Below, in pieces: positions 41,258 through 49,783 of a DNA stretch of 64,000 nt (the stretch's first letter is position 1; each line of letters starts with the position of its first letter). The notes under the pieces were generated by a model, which was given only the letters and a program-made list of their open reading frames with translations, had not been told where the DNA came from and searched no databases. Position numbers and translations under genes: made by a program. This DNA comes from Desulfobacterales bacterium (lineage in GTDB: Bacteria; Desulfobacterota; Desulfobacteria; Desulfobacterales; JAHEIW01), in the NCBI GenBank assembly GCA_030066985.1, contig JASJAN010000030.1, forward strand, positions 1-64,000, in the 5' to 3' direction.

Positions 41258-43243
41258 TCAGGTTTGCTTTTCGGTAAGATATTGCCAGTAGCGGCGCGGC
41301 AGCTGGCGCAAATGCAGCTTGGGGTTGTCGCGCTGCGGAATGTTGACAGCATCATAGTATTGTTGCCACAGGTTTTGACAAAGCTGTTCGCTGACAGGTT
41401 CGTTTTGGCGAATCGCTTCCACCTCGGCCGCATCAAATTGCAGCTCACGCATCCGCTGCTGGTCGTAGCACAGCCCGTAGTTTCTGGACGTGTCGTAAAT
41501 GATCCAGCTCTGATCACGAAAGCGCATTTCAAAATGCCGCCGCACCAGCGGCAAAACATCAAACTGGGGAGCGATCAGGGCCAGATATTGACCCTCACCG
41601 GTTTGTTCAAATCGGACAAATCCTTTCATCCGATGTGCCTCGCGGCGCACCTTCTGGGCAAGTTTTTCGATTTGAATATGGGCGTTTAGGTGTGCCTTAT
41701 TTTTGCGGCCCTTGCGGCCAGGTATGGTATCCCAAACAAATTGATATATGGCTGTTTCCACTTTGGGGTTGTTTGACAGATAAGCTTCAAACAGCATCCG
41801 GCGTCGTTTGACACCCAGATGCGATTTGAGGCCTTTCCAGACGCGATCGGACTTATCCAGATTCGTAGTGATCGAAACCCGGCTTTCAAAAAGCCCCATT
41901 TGATGGCCATTGGCTGTCTCAATGGCATCCGGCGGCTGCTTGGCAGCATAGACCTCAAATAGCGCTGTCAGAAGCCCCTCAAAAGAGCCGTCAGTTACAA
42001 AAACAAGTCGCGATTGCCCGACCGGTGGTGTGCTGCCGGCTGCTTTGCGCTTAGAATTAGCAGATTGGTCCTTTAAAAATGTGCCTTTCCATTGTGTGCC
42101 AGGCATTCCATCACATCGGATATATGGCTGAGCACGTGAGATAACCACCCCCATTTGCTTAAGGTGCTCGAACCGAATGCGCCCTTTGCGCCGCAGGCGC
42201 ACAATTCGTTTGGCCGATGTTAGCCCGATACCCGGCACCTTTAGAATCATCCGCTGATCGGCGGAATTGATGTCGATCGGAAACAATGACGGGTTCCGCA
42301 GTGCAAAGCTCTGCTTTGGATCGATCTTCAGGTCAAGATAAGGGTCTTCGTTGCTGATCACATCATCGATACCAAATCCGTACAATCGCATTAGCCAATC
42401 GGCTTGATAGAGGCGGTTTTCACGCTGCAATGGAGGTTCGCTGAGGTCTGGCAGTTGCATCCCGGGCTCACCCACCGGTACGTAGGCGGAGTAATAGACG
42501 CGCTTAAGCGCCTGATCATGATACAGCTGGTTGGCCAGTGACAGAATCTTGTGATCGGATTCCGGGCTGGCACCGATGATCAGCTGGGTGCTTTGGCCGG
42601 CCGGCGCATAATGCGGCACGTGTCGCAACCGCTTGCGATCATGACGCACCTCAGCAATGGTTTCGCGGATGACGCCCATCGGCTCCAGGACAGAGTCATA
42701 GGTCTTTTTTTGGGTTAGCAGTTTCAGGCTTTTTTCAGAGGGCAGCTCAATATTGACACTCAAGCGGTCGGCGAACAGCCCAGCCTGCCGAATCAGGCGC
42801 TGATCTGCGTGGGGAACGCATTTTAAATGGATGTATCCGTTGAATCCCTGCTGGCGAAGCGTCTGCACCGTTCGAACCAACCGCTCCATAGTTTCATTTG
42901 AACTTCGCATGATGCCTGAGCTTAGAAAAAGGCCTTCGATGTAGTTGCGCCGATAAAAATCCATGGTGAGTGCAACCACTTCACGCGTTGAAAAAGCTGC
43001 GCGGGGAATATCGTTTCCAAGCCGGTTGACACAATAAGCGCAGTCGTAGATACAAAAGTTGGTAAACAGTATTTTTAGCAGGGAAACGCAGCGACCGTCC
43101 TCGGTGTAGGTATGGCAGATGCCGGAGGGCGCCGCATTGCCCAGCCCGCGACCCGAATTTTTCCTGCGGCTGCCACTGGATGCACATGAAACGTCATATT
43201 TAGCAGCATCCGCCAGGATGGCCAGCTTATCTTCGATGCGCAT
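41258..43243 (-). CDS. fused DNA-repair-type radical SAM protein and DUF4130 domain
   Basis: A 661-residue protein. The first part (1 to about 405) matches the radical SAM group called putative DNA modification/repair (TIGR03916 type): C64-x3-C68-x2-C71 for the [4Fe-4S]/SAM site, PHADQRLIRQA, and a helix-hairpin-helix motif (DINSADQRMILKVPGIGLTSAKRIV). The second part (about 412-661) matches the DUF4130/TIGR03915 partner (FVTDGSFEGLLTALFEVY, GFVRFEQTGEGQYLALIAPQFDVLPLVRRHF). These are usually separate adjacent genes, often with a uracil-DNA-glycosylase-like gene. I start at ATG 43243 (AAGGGA seven bases upstream); the 48 residues before it are not typical. Confidence 0.88.
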   Translation of the reverse strand: MRIEDKLAILADAAKYDVSCASSGSRRKNSGRGLGNAAPSGICHTYTEDGRCVSLLKILFTNFCIYDCAYCVNRLGNDIPRAAFSTREVVALTMDFYRRNYIEGLFLSSGIMRSSNETMERLVRTVQTLRQQGFNGYIHLKCVPHADQRLIRQAGLFADRLSVNIELPSEKSLKLLTQKKTYDSVLEPMGVIRETIAEVRHDRKRLRHVPHYAPAGQSTQLIIGASPESDHKILSLANQLYHDQALKRVYYSAYVPVGEPGMQLPDLSEPPLQRENRLYQADWLMRLYGFGIDDVISNEDPYLDLKIDPKQSFALRNPSLFPIDINSADQRMILKVPGIGLTSAKRIVRLRRKGRIRFEHLKQMGVVISRAQPYIRCDGMPGTQWKGTFLKDQSANSKRKAAGSTPPVGQSRLVFVTDGSFEGLLTALFEVYAAKQPPDAIETANGHQMGLFESRVSITTNLDKSDRVWKGLKSHLGVKRRRMLFEAYLSNNPKVETAIYQFVWDTIPGRKGRKNKAHLNAHIQIEKLAQKVRREAHRMKGFVRFEQTGEGQYLALIAPQFDVLPLVRRHFEMRFRDQSWIIYDTSRNYGLCYDQQRMRELQFDAAEVEAIRQNEPVSEQLCQNLWQQYYDAVNIPQRDNPKLHLRQLPRRYWQYLTEKQT

Positions 43244-43482
43244 GACAAGTCCCTTGCAGGTCGTTAGGAAAAGATAGGAATATAATTCATTTTGCTGGAG
43301 TCTGCAAGCTGAGGGGTGCGGCAGGGGCCTGATGCGAAAGAAAGGGGTGTTGAGAGGAGCGGCTTTGAATATGAATGTATCAGGCACTAAAAATTATGCA
43401 AATTTTCTCAAGGCAGTCACTGGCGATCAGGGTTTTACGATTCACCTAATTTGATGGGCGTATTTCTATAACCAAGTGCTTA

Positions 43483-44805
43483 TCATGCTTGCGAGGGCTT
43501 TTTTCTGCCGGGTCGCGGCAGCAAACCGCTGACACCCGCACCTGCCAGTATCAGCACAAATGCCATAAGATCGAATCCGCGCCACGGCCCGCCGCCATAA
43601 CCGTAAAGTGCGAGAAGGGCGATGCCCAGACAAAGCAAGACGGCGCCGCTGATCTGCTGTTCGGCAGTTTGCGTCGTTCTGCCGGCCGGCAGGGATCGCC
43701 GCTCGACCGGCGCGAACACAAGCGCTACGGGCAGTAAAAAGACATACAATACCAGCATCCAGACGGGCTGCAGGAGCCACCAGCCGGCAGTGCCCGGCTC
43801 GAGTGTCAGCCCAATGCCGCCGGCCAGATAAGCCAGACCTACCACAATGAACAGCACGGTCACATGCCATAAATAAATCGTCATGATCATACTGTTGACC
43901 AGAACGGTGGCCGTCCAGAGGTTAACCCGCTGCAGCAGGCGCCGCATCGGTTTTTCAATGGACAGCAGCAATCCGAACTGGAAGATCCCCAGGGCCAGCA
44001 AGGGCACTTTGGGCGGTAGAGTATTGCTGACACCATCACCCGGGGAGCCGGCCATCGCCAGCGGATACGGCCCCAAAAAGATCATCAGCACCAGTGCGGT
44101 CAGCCCCAGAAGCGATAACACCAGCAGTTGCTTCGGTCCGCTGAAACGGCCATCGTACCAGGCATAGCCGAGCTGATGCACGGCCAGCCAAATCCAGAAA
44201 TAATTGCTCCATCCCAGCCACTGCAGGCGGGTGGTAAAAAATGCCAGATCGACCAGTGCGGCAACAGCCGCAAGGGCCCAGAATGATAAAAAGCCCCAGC
44301 GGTGCCAGGCACCGCGCGTCAGGGGCGCCAGGATAACGACCATAATGTAGATAGCCAGAAACCAGATCGGGATCAATGCCGCCTGAGAGGAAAACTGAAT
44401 CATTTGGCGACCGACACCCACAAAATGCATCACCAGCGCAATCCCCGCCCAGGCCAGCAGCAGCAACAGCACCGGTGTCACCAGCCGATGCAGGCGCGCC
44501 GCCAGCCAGCCGGCATAGCCCACTGCCCTGCGGCGCGCGCTGTCCAAAGAAATGGCATTGGCATAACCACCAACGATAAAAAAGATGGGCATGACCTGAA
44601 ACAGCCAGGTCAGCCAGCGGGTTGTCGGCTGGATATCCAGTAAATCGCCGTAAGTCAGCGCACCGTTCTGGACATATGCGGTCGCGATCAGCCAATGGCC
44701 GGTAATGACGAACAGAATCGACACCGCACGCAGAAAATCAACATATTTATTTCGCTCATCCGGTGTTTTCTCCGCCAGCGACCTGGCCTGTGACCATATG
44801 CCCAT
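43483..44805 (-). CDS. acyltransferase-3 family membrane protein
   Basis: A 440-residue membrane protein with about ten helices. The N-terminal RAVSILFVITGHW (conserved His) and PIFFIVGGYANAIS are signatures of the acyltransferase-3/OafB group, which acetylates or succinylates sugars and lipids on the outer face. There is no SGNH domain. The start ATG 44805 is eight bases after AGGAG. No glycan cluster is nearby, so the acceptor is unknown. An inverted-repeat element lies right upstream. Confidence 0.85.
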   Translation of the reverse strand: MGIWSQARSLAEKTPDERNKYVDFLRAVSILFVITGHWLIATAYVQNGALTYGDLLDIQPTTRWLTWLFQVMPIFFIVGGYANAISLDSARRRAVGYAGWLAARLHRLVTPVLLLLLAWAGIALVMHFVGVGRQMIQFSSQAALIPIWFLAIYIMVVILAPLTRGAWHRWGFLSFWALAAVAALVDLAFFTTRLQWLGWSNYFWIWLAVHQLGYAWYDGRFSGPKQLLVLSLLGLTALVLMIFLGPYPLAMAGSPGDGVSNTLPPKVPLLALGIFQFGLLLSIEKPMRRLLQRVNLWTATVLVNSMIMTIYLWHVTVLFIVVGLAYLAGGIGLTLEPGTAGWWLLQPVWMLVLYVFLLPVALVFAPVERRSLPAGRTTQTAEQQISGAVLLCLGIALLALYGYGGGPWRGFDLMAFVLILAGAGVSGLLPRPGRKKPSQA

Positions 44806-44845
44806 ACGCAAAACTCCTAACTTGCATGACTAGGGGGACGACTAG

Positions 44846-45103
44846 GGGGACGCCCATAAAATTATAAGTTTCTAGTTTTATTTTTGTCTTTTGGCTTAGC
44901 TCTTGTTAGGTCTTATAAAATGCTTATCAGAGTCGGCCCCCATTTTTAATTTCTATAAAATTGGGATCAGAAGGTACACGTATATAACCTCGGAATTGTT
45001 TATGTATCGGTATTTTATAATAAAACTTAAGGATGTAAAGCAATTGAAATTGAATAGGAGAGATTGGAAGCATGAAGAAACTTATAATTTTATGGGCGTC
45101 CCC
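44846..45103. mobile_element. MITE-like element with 27-bp perfect inverted ends
   Basis: The 27 bases at 44846-44872 are the exact reverse complement of 45077-45103. Each contains the family core GGGCGTCCCC plus TTATAATTTTAT. About 204 bases lie between, with no convincing gene; the frame at 44903-45139 runs through the end repeat. A second partial left end (ACTAGGGGGACG) abuts at 44829-44840. No clear target duplication is visible. It looks non-autonomous. Confidence 0.75.
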
Positions 45104-45121
45104 TTGCTTTTACCTGATTTG

Positions 45122-47122
45122 TTATTCGATGATACCTAGAATGAGTTGGCCTTCCACAGCACCTTTCTTTACCGGGTGTTGTTGTTGATCTGTGGCATCA
45201 GGGACATGCTCCGATACATATCGATAAGCCTCATCAACCGTAATTAAACCATCCTGATCGGTGTCGGCTTTTCCTTTTAGACCTTCCAACAAAAAATATG
45301 TAAACACGCCATGCTTAAGGTTTGGTTTTTCAGCACTGACCTCATTGGCACCGCTGGCCGTCAATATGATCTTGCCCTTACCTCTTGCAATTCGATCCAA
45401 AAAGCCATCCGATAAGTTTGATCTTATATCATTCAGGCTAATCGAGCGCCCTCCACTGGCGCCACTGTAGCATGAGTCGGCGATAAAAATGAGCCGCTCT
45501 GATTGGATCCTTTTGAAAATACGTGAAATTTCTGCCATCGGCAATGCTGTGGCGTACAGGTCTTTTGGATCCACATCATAGGGCAGAAGGTATTTTTCCA
45601 GTCCATCACCGTCCGGGCTACTGACATCTTTTTCCGTCGCCCCGTGCCCGGCAAAATAGATAATTACCATGTCCTCTTTGCCAGCCTTGTTCTTTAAATG
45701 TGTGCCCAGACTGCTTCTTATCTTCGTTAGCCTTGCATCTTCATTCAGCAGCAGAATAACATTTTCCGGAGGTATTTTATTAAAATCGATCAAGTATTGA
45801 TAGAACGCTTTGGCATCGTTGTCAGCGTAGTTTAGCTGTCGAATTTGAGGGTAGCTGTTAATACCGATGACAACCGCCCAAAAATTCCGATGCATTTGAA
45901 TTTTAGTGACCGTCAGTTCACGCTCGGTCAAAAGGCCATCAGCATCAATTGCATGTAGTTTAATCCGGTTTGCGCCTTTATCAAGGGGAATACGGCTGGT
46001 GAATTCAAATCTTTTTGGATACGCTCTTTCCTGTATTTTCAATCCGCGGACATCCGGATCTTCGATAAGTCGATTATTTACATAAACGTTCAGCTCTTTT
46101 AATCCCAGATCATCGATGGCTACCCCTGTAAGATTGATAAAGGGGGCCTCTGTGGTGATGCCATCTTTGGGTGTGGCCACGACGATAACAGGCGGGGTTT
46201 TCGAGCTTTCTTCCAGCTTTGTGAGTATTTCCTGTTTTTCTTCAAGCTGTTTGGCCAGAAGATCGCTCTTTTTTCTCTCCTCCTCAAACTTCAATTTCAT
46301 TTCTTCCAGCTGGGCTAAAGTTGCCGTCAGCTGAGCAAGCTTATTTTCAAGGTAATTGACCTCTTCCTGTTCAGACGCGCTTAGCTTTACGGGTGCATCA
46401 GGCGCAATAATTTTCTCTTCCGGAATACTTTTGGTCTGCTCAGCTTTTTGCGATTCAGCCTTCTTTTTTATTTCTTCTATTTGCTTTTCAACTTTAACCA
46501 ATTCTTCGGTTGCTTTTTTCTCAGCAACGTACACGGCTCGGCGCTTGTTTGCGAGATCCGAGGCCAGTTTAATTTGTGGATTATTCGGATTCTGCTTGTA
46601 CAATGATTCATAAAAATCAGCTATCTTTTCAAAGTCATCCCGCTGCCAGACGATGATATCGATTTTAAACGAACCCAAATTATCTATAAAATAAACTTTT
46701 TGCTTGGCGTTGCCGTATCGGTCATGTCCCCCATCAGTTAGGCCCAGGTATAAATACCCGGGATAAAATGCCTTTAGAATATAACCTGAAAAGTCCATAT
46801 AAGACAGAAGAACAGCGTGGTTTTTCCCCTCCCTGGCCAGTGTATTGGCACCGGGTGAATATACATACCGTTTTTTATCGGGGTTGCTTGGCCATACATT
46901 TATACTGCCGGTCCCAAACATTGAATAAAGATCGCCTTTTTCAAGACGCACGCCGGTATTTTGCATGCCCGGAATGTGGCCATATATATTTACCGTTTTG
47001 TATTCTTTGACGATTTCCGGCAACGGTTCAGAATTTTTCAGAACGGGTTTTGAAGCACATCCGATGGCAAACAGACATGCATAAAGGCAAAAGACGCAGA
47101 GAAATGGGAGGCGCTTTGGCAT
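45122..47122 (-). CDS. caspase-like (C14) peptidase lipoprotein with coiled coil
   Basis: A 666-residue exported protein with lipobox AIGC (C22). The N-terminal third is unknown (GTGSINVWPSNPDK). A long coiled coil covers about 195-320. A beta-rich (Ig-like) section follows (about 325-405). The C-terminal caspase/metacaspase fold (about 413-665) has the catalytic dyad H493 (YFAGHGA) and C551 (ADSCYSG). An EF-hand-like loop, DTDQDGLITVDE, sits at about 620-631. A periplasmic or outer-membrane caspase homologue may process envelope proteins. No partner gene or toxin is adjacent. Confidence 0.85.
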   Translation of the reverse strand: MPKRLPFLCVFCLYACLFAIGCASKPVLKNSEPLPEIVKEYKTVNIYGHIPGMQNTGVRLEKGDLYSMFGTGSINVWPSNPDKKRYVYSPGANTLAREGKNHAVLLSYMDFSGYILKAFYPGYLYLGLTDGGHDRYGNAKQKVYFIDNLGSFKIDIIVWQRDDFEKIADFYESLYKQNPNNPQIKLASDLANKRRAVYVAEKKATEELVKVEKQIEEIKKKAESQKAEQTKSIPEEKIIAPDAPVKLSASEQEEVNYLENKLAQLTATLAQLEEMKLKFEEERKKSDLLAKQLEEKQEILTKLEESSKTPPVIVVATPKDGITTEAPFINLTGVAIDDLGLKELNVYVNNRLIEDPDVRGLKIQERAYPKRFEFTSRIPLDKGANRIKLHAIDADGLLTERELTVTKIQMHRNFWAVVIGINSYPQIRQLNYADNDAKAFYQYLIDFNKIPPENVILLLNEDARLTKIRSSLGTHLKNKAGKEDMVIIYFAGHGATEKDVSSPDGDGLEKYLLPYDVDPKDLYATALPMAEISRIFKRIQSERLIFIADSCYSGASGGRSISLNDIRSNLSDGFLDRIARGKGKIILTASGANEVSAEKPNLKHGVFTYFLLEGLKGKADTDQDGLITVDEAYRYVSEHVPDATDQQQHPVKKGAVEGQLILGIIE

Positions 47123-47486
47123 GTTTGAGGCTCTTTTTTCTGGAGATTATAGTCGGTAGCTGACTGAAAATATAATAAATCAAACTGGATATGTTTATGT
47201 CAATAAAAGATATACAAACAGACATAATAGGGCCGATCTGAGCCCTTAAATCTTTTTTTAACCTTACCGGCTAAACCATCTCTTCGGCAGCTTGACAGCT
47301 GCCACGTTGTGCCATAGTATTTTTTAACTATAAATCTACATATATAGAAAGCAGGTGATACCAGAGCTTATCATTGCGCAACCGTAAAGTTTCGTTTTGA
47401 GGCGCTGCTAAACCGCGCAGACCCATAGTTCAAATAATGATTCGTTGAGCTCCGCCTTGGATTTCTTGAAAGGAGGTCTAAGCAAA

Positions 47487-47606
47487 ATGACGTACTCAAC
47501 GAAGTGCTATACCCACACAATAATATTTCAACGCGATTCTCATGGTGGTTCAAAGACTCGCTTGCAAAAGCCCATGCCGTTTCTATGGTATGGGCTTTTT
47601 ATTTGA
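47487..47606 (+). CDS. possible 39-residue leader peptide ORF
   Basis: ATG 47487 lies nine bases after a strong AAAGGAGG (47469-47476). The frame encodes 39 residues (MTYSTKCYTHTIIF…) and ends in TGA 47604-47606, just after a hairpin with a T-run. The upstream inverted repeat TTCGTTGAG (47441-47449)/CTCAACGAA (47495-47503) could bury the ribosome site. Stop codon and terminator overlap as in attenuator leaders. It may also be a chance ORF. Confidence 0.35.
   Translation: MTYSTKCYTHTIIFQRDSHGGSKTRLQKPMPFLWYGLFI
47566..47601 (+). terminator. intrinsic terminator or attenuator hairpin
   Basis: AAAAGCCCATGCC (47566-47578) pairs with GGTATGGGCTTTT (about 47586-47598) and a T-run follows. It sits 38 bases before the next gene, so it would end any transcript before the twin-CX3C gene unless antitermination occurs. 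Confidence 0.7.
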
Positions 47607-47638
47607 ATGAAAACCTAAATGATTAATAGGAGGCAAAG

Positions 47639-47959
47639 ATGATCATAAATATTTATGGAGATGGATCGGTAGATGAGCGGGTTGGTCAAGAAAATCAAAG
47701 AGCGCCGAGTGGAGTTTCCTGGCATAACCACTGCAAAAAAAAGGACCCGGATAATGTAGGGGGATGCTGTGACGATTTGCAAACTCTTTGTATTGATAAA
47801 TGTGATGACAAATTTATCGACGACGGAAATTTTGACGGCATTGGCTGTATACGCGATTGCGATTCTGCCTGGAGTGATTGCGCCGCTGTATTAGAAGATG
47901 AAACTGATCCTACCTTAAAGGAACAGGCAAAAAAAACTCGGAAATCAAAAAAAACATAA
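47639..47959 (+). CDS. Cys-rich twin-CX3C protein
   Basis: A 106-residue protein with no signal peptide and eight cysteines. C51-x3-C55 and C70-x3-C74 are separated by 14 residues. This twin CX3C spacing matches helical-hairpin proteins held by two disulfides, such as small Tim chaperones. C32, C43, C44 and C81 are extra. The tail is very basic (KKTRKSKKT). GGAGG lies seven bases before ATG. It is next to a lipoprotein with the same cysteine pattern. Function unknown; disulfide formation would need export or an oxidising site. Confidence 0.72.
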   Translation: MIINIYGDGSVDERVGQENQRAPSGVSWHNHCKKKDPDNVGGCCDDLQTLCIDKCDDKFIDDGNFDGIGCIRDCDSAWSDCAAVLEDETDPTLKEQAKKTRKSKKT

Positions 47960-48052
47960 TCTTAAAAATTTTTATCTACAGCAAACGCAATAATTTTCAT
48001 TTACGTAAACGGGCACAGCTGCGGTAAAACCTCACGCGAAAGGAGGCCCATG

Positions 48053-48379
48053 ATGAAGAACGTTTATGCATTGTGTATCGTAATGTCCTTGATGCTCATA
48101 GCAGGTTGTGTGGCAAATCAGCCCATCCCCGACGTTAGAAATCTGCCGGAAGACTTTGCCCCCATTTATGATCAATCGCTGGCTGATCTTAGTGCAGCTG
48201 CTTTGGGTAGAAATCAATGCAGAACAAATTGCGTTGTTGAATATGAAGGGCAGATCGGCAAATTAAAAATCTGTAACGATCTTTGCGATTGCCTACACAG
48301 AGATCAGGAGCTTGCGCCGACATGGAACCGGTATATTACTTGCGTCAATGAATTGCTCGATGAAATCCTGGCAGAGTAA
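48053..48379 (+). CDS. twin-CX3C lipoprotein
   Basis: A 108-residue lipoprotein with lipobox LIAGC (C19). C56-x3-C60 and C74-x3-C78 are 13 residues apart, with C80 and C97 also present. The cysteine pattern is shared with the preceding gene, though overall similarity is low. AGGAGG lies before two ATGs; I use 48053 (six-base spacing) over 48050. Gap to the previous gene is 93 bases. Its mature part should be anchored in the envelope, where disulfides can form. Function unknown. Confidence 0.72.
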   Translation: MKNVYALCIVMSLMLIAGCVANQPIPDVRNLPEDFAPIYDQSLADLSAAALGRNQCRTNCVVEYEGQIGKLKICNDLCDCLHRDQELAPTWNRYITCVNELLDEILAE

Positions 48380-48419
48380 AACAATAAAAGATGTGTATGC
48401 ATCTAAATGCGGCGACTGA

Positions 48420-48500
48420 TGCGTACTGGGAATAAAACCCTGCTTGCCGCGGCATTTTGTTACGGCGGAGCTGGACAGAGCGGGGACGGAAGCACGATAA
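48420..48500 (+). repeat. degenerate GC-rich dispersed repeat
   Basis: ACCCTGCTTGCCGCGGC, then GGCGGAGCT and GGGGACGGAAGC, in the same order as near 55808-55860 and 57608-57665, and reversed at 1840-1935. Identity is moderate. No gene is evident. Confidence 0.55.
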
Positions 48501-48562
48501 TGCACGGACAGGAACCATTCAGGCCTTTGTCTTCCTTAACAAGATACGCCTCCTATTCACGC

Positions 48563-48590
48563 TTGAAGCCTTGCAATTTAGCACTATATT
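48563..48590 (+). promoter_or_regulatory. promoter of the VOC-family gene
   Basis: TTGAAG (48563-48568) and TATATT (48585-48590) are spaced 16 bases. The leader would be about 50 bases and contain AGGAGG just before ATG 48647. Confidence 0.5.
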
Positions 48591-48646
48591 GAACAGTTGC
48601 CAGTTTTACATGAAAAATAGTCCCCAAATAACAGTAGGAGGTAATC

Positions 48647-49153
48647 ATGATATTTCCAAGAACCTTTTCGCATATCGGCCTGTCCGTTACCGACCTTGAA
48701 AAAGCGGTAAAATTTTATACCGAAGTATTCGGCTTCTATGTAATAATGCCGCCAACGGAAATTACCGAAGACGACAGTGCCATCGGTATTATGTGCAACG
48801 ATGTTTTCGGTAAAGGATGGGGAAGTTTTAAAATCGCCCACCTATCGACGGGCGACAAGATCGGTCTTGAGATTTTTGAATTTCGTAACGCCGAGGATCC
48901 TAAAAACAATTTTGAGTATTGGAAAACCGGTATTTTTCACTTCTGTATTCAGGATCCTGACATCGAAAGCCTTGCTGAAAAGATTGTTGAACATGGCGGC
49001 AAGCAGCGCATGCCGGTTCGAGAGTATTACCCCGGTGAGAAACCATATCGAATGGTATATTGTGAAGACCCCTTCGGTAATATCCTCGAACTATACAGCC
49101 ATAGCTATGAATTGACCTATTCGGCTGGCGCTTATCAGGAAGTTAAGGCCTAA
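48647..49153 (+). CDS. VOC (glyoxalase/bleomycin-resistance) superfamily protein
   Basis: A 168-residue protein with two VOC half-repeats. The first half opens THISHIGLSV-like (FSHIGLSVTDLEKAVKFYTEVFGF). The second carries FHFCIQDPDIESLAEKI and CEDPFGNILELYSHSYE, whose Glu is the usual metal ligand. His9 and Glu near 148 are likely ligands. Members isomerise, open rings or bind drugs; the exact reaction is unknown. AGGAGG precedes ATG by six bases. It is single with its own promoter. Confidence 0.87.
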   Translation: MIFPRTFSHIGLSVTDLEKAVKFYTEVFGFYVIMPPTEITEDDSAIGIMCNDVFGKGWGSFKIAHLSTGDKIGLEIFEFRNAEDPKNNFEYWKTGIFHFCIQDPDIESLAEKIVEHGGKQRMPVREYYPGEKPYRMVYCEDPFGNILELYSHSYELTYSAGAYQEVKA

Positions 49154-49280
49154 ACCGCCACCCAGATGTTTCAGGGATGGATTCATTCAAACGGCTTTTA
49201 GGATATGCCGGCAACTCTAAAGTCGGGGTAGGTCAATTAAATTATGCGCTTTCGTGTGGTTGACTACTTTTTGCATTTTC

Positions 49281-49769
49281 TTAAAAATTGTCAGCTTCGT
49301 GGCGTGATTCGAGCCCATTGATGACTTTATAATTGGCCTCTGAAGCCTTATGCGGTTTTTCTTCCTTATCACCGCGAAACGCAAAATATAACACAATAGC
49401 AGCGATAATGGCATAAAGGGCCAGGCCCAGTAAAGACAGCATGCCGCCCGATCCATTGCCTCCTGCTCCGGCCGGGATCTGATCCATCTGGCCGGCTAGC
49501 GCGTCAATTTCGCTATCTGTCAGGCTATCGACCCGCGCCAGAGCTTCCTTGTGACTGATTCCATTGGCCTGTATCTGGGCAATCACATCCGCTTTTCCTA
49601 AAAACGCTTTTATTTGCGTGCGGTCAGAGTGTTTACTGGATTCATGATGAATAACGTATTCAGTGGTTATCATAGCGGCCCGGGAAGGGGATACCGGAAA
49701 GTATAGTAAGCATGTTGAAATCAACACGGATAAACCCATCAATTTTCTGCAGCGAAATAATTTTTGCAT
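49281..49769 (-). CDS. PA2779/DUF6627-family protein
   Basis: A 162-residue protein with a signal peptide (cleavage near SRAAMI). The mature N-terminus has the PA2779 pattern: DRTQIKAFLGKADVIAQIQANGI and ALARVDSLTDSEIDALAGQMDQIPAG. A Gly-rich turn and one membrane helix follow (about 107-128). Usually a PA2778-type peptidase gene is next to it; here a flavoprotein gene is. So the partner may be lost or elsewhere. Function unknown. Confidence 0.8.
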   Translation of the reverse strand: MQKLFRCRKLMGLSVLISTCLLYFPVSPSRAAMITTEYVIHHESSKHSDRTQIKAFLGKADVIAQIQANGISHKEALARVDSLTDSEIDALAGQMDQIPAGAGGNGSGGMLSLLGLALYAIIAAIVLYFAFRGDKEEKPHKASEANYKVINGLESRHEADNF

Positions 49770-49783
49770 GTTTTCCCGCCTTT

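Noticed and set aside
44903-45139. Gene inside the inverted-repeat element
   Set aside because: The frame runs through the end repeat, has no ribosome site and overlaps the caspase gene stop.
47261-47310. GEMM (cyclic-di-GMP) riboswitch
   Set aside because: A GGCAGC/GCTGCC hairpin and CCGGCTAAACC resemble part of it, but the ACGCAAAGC half is missing.
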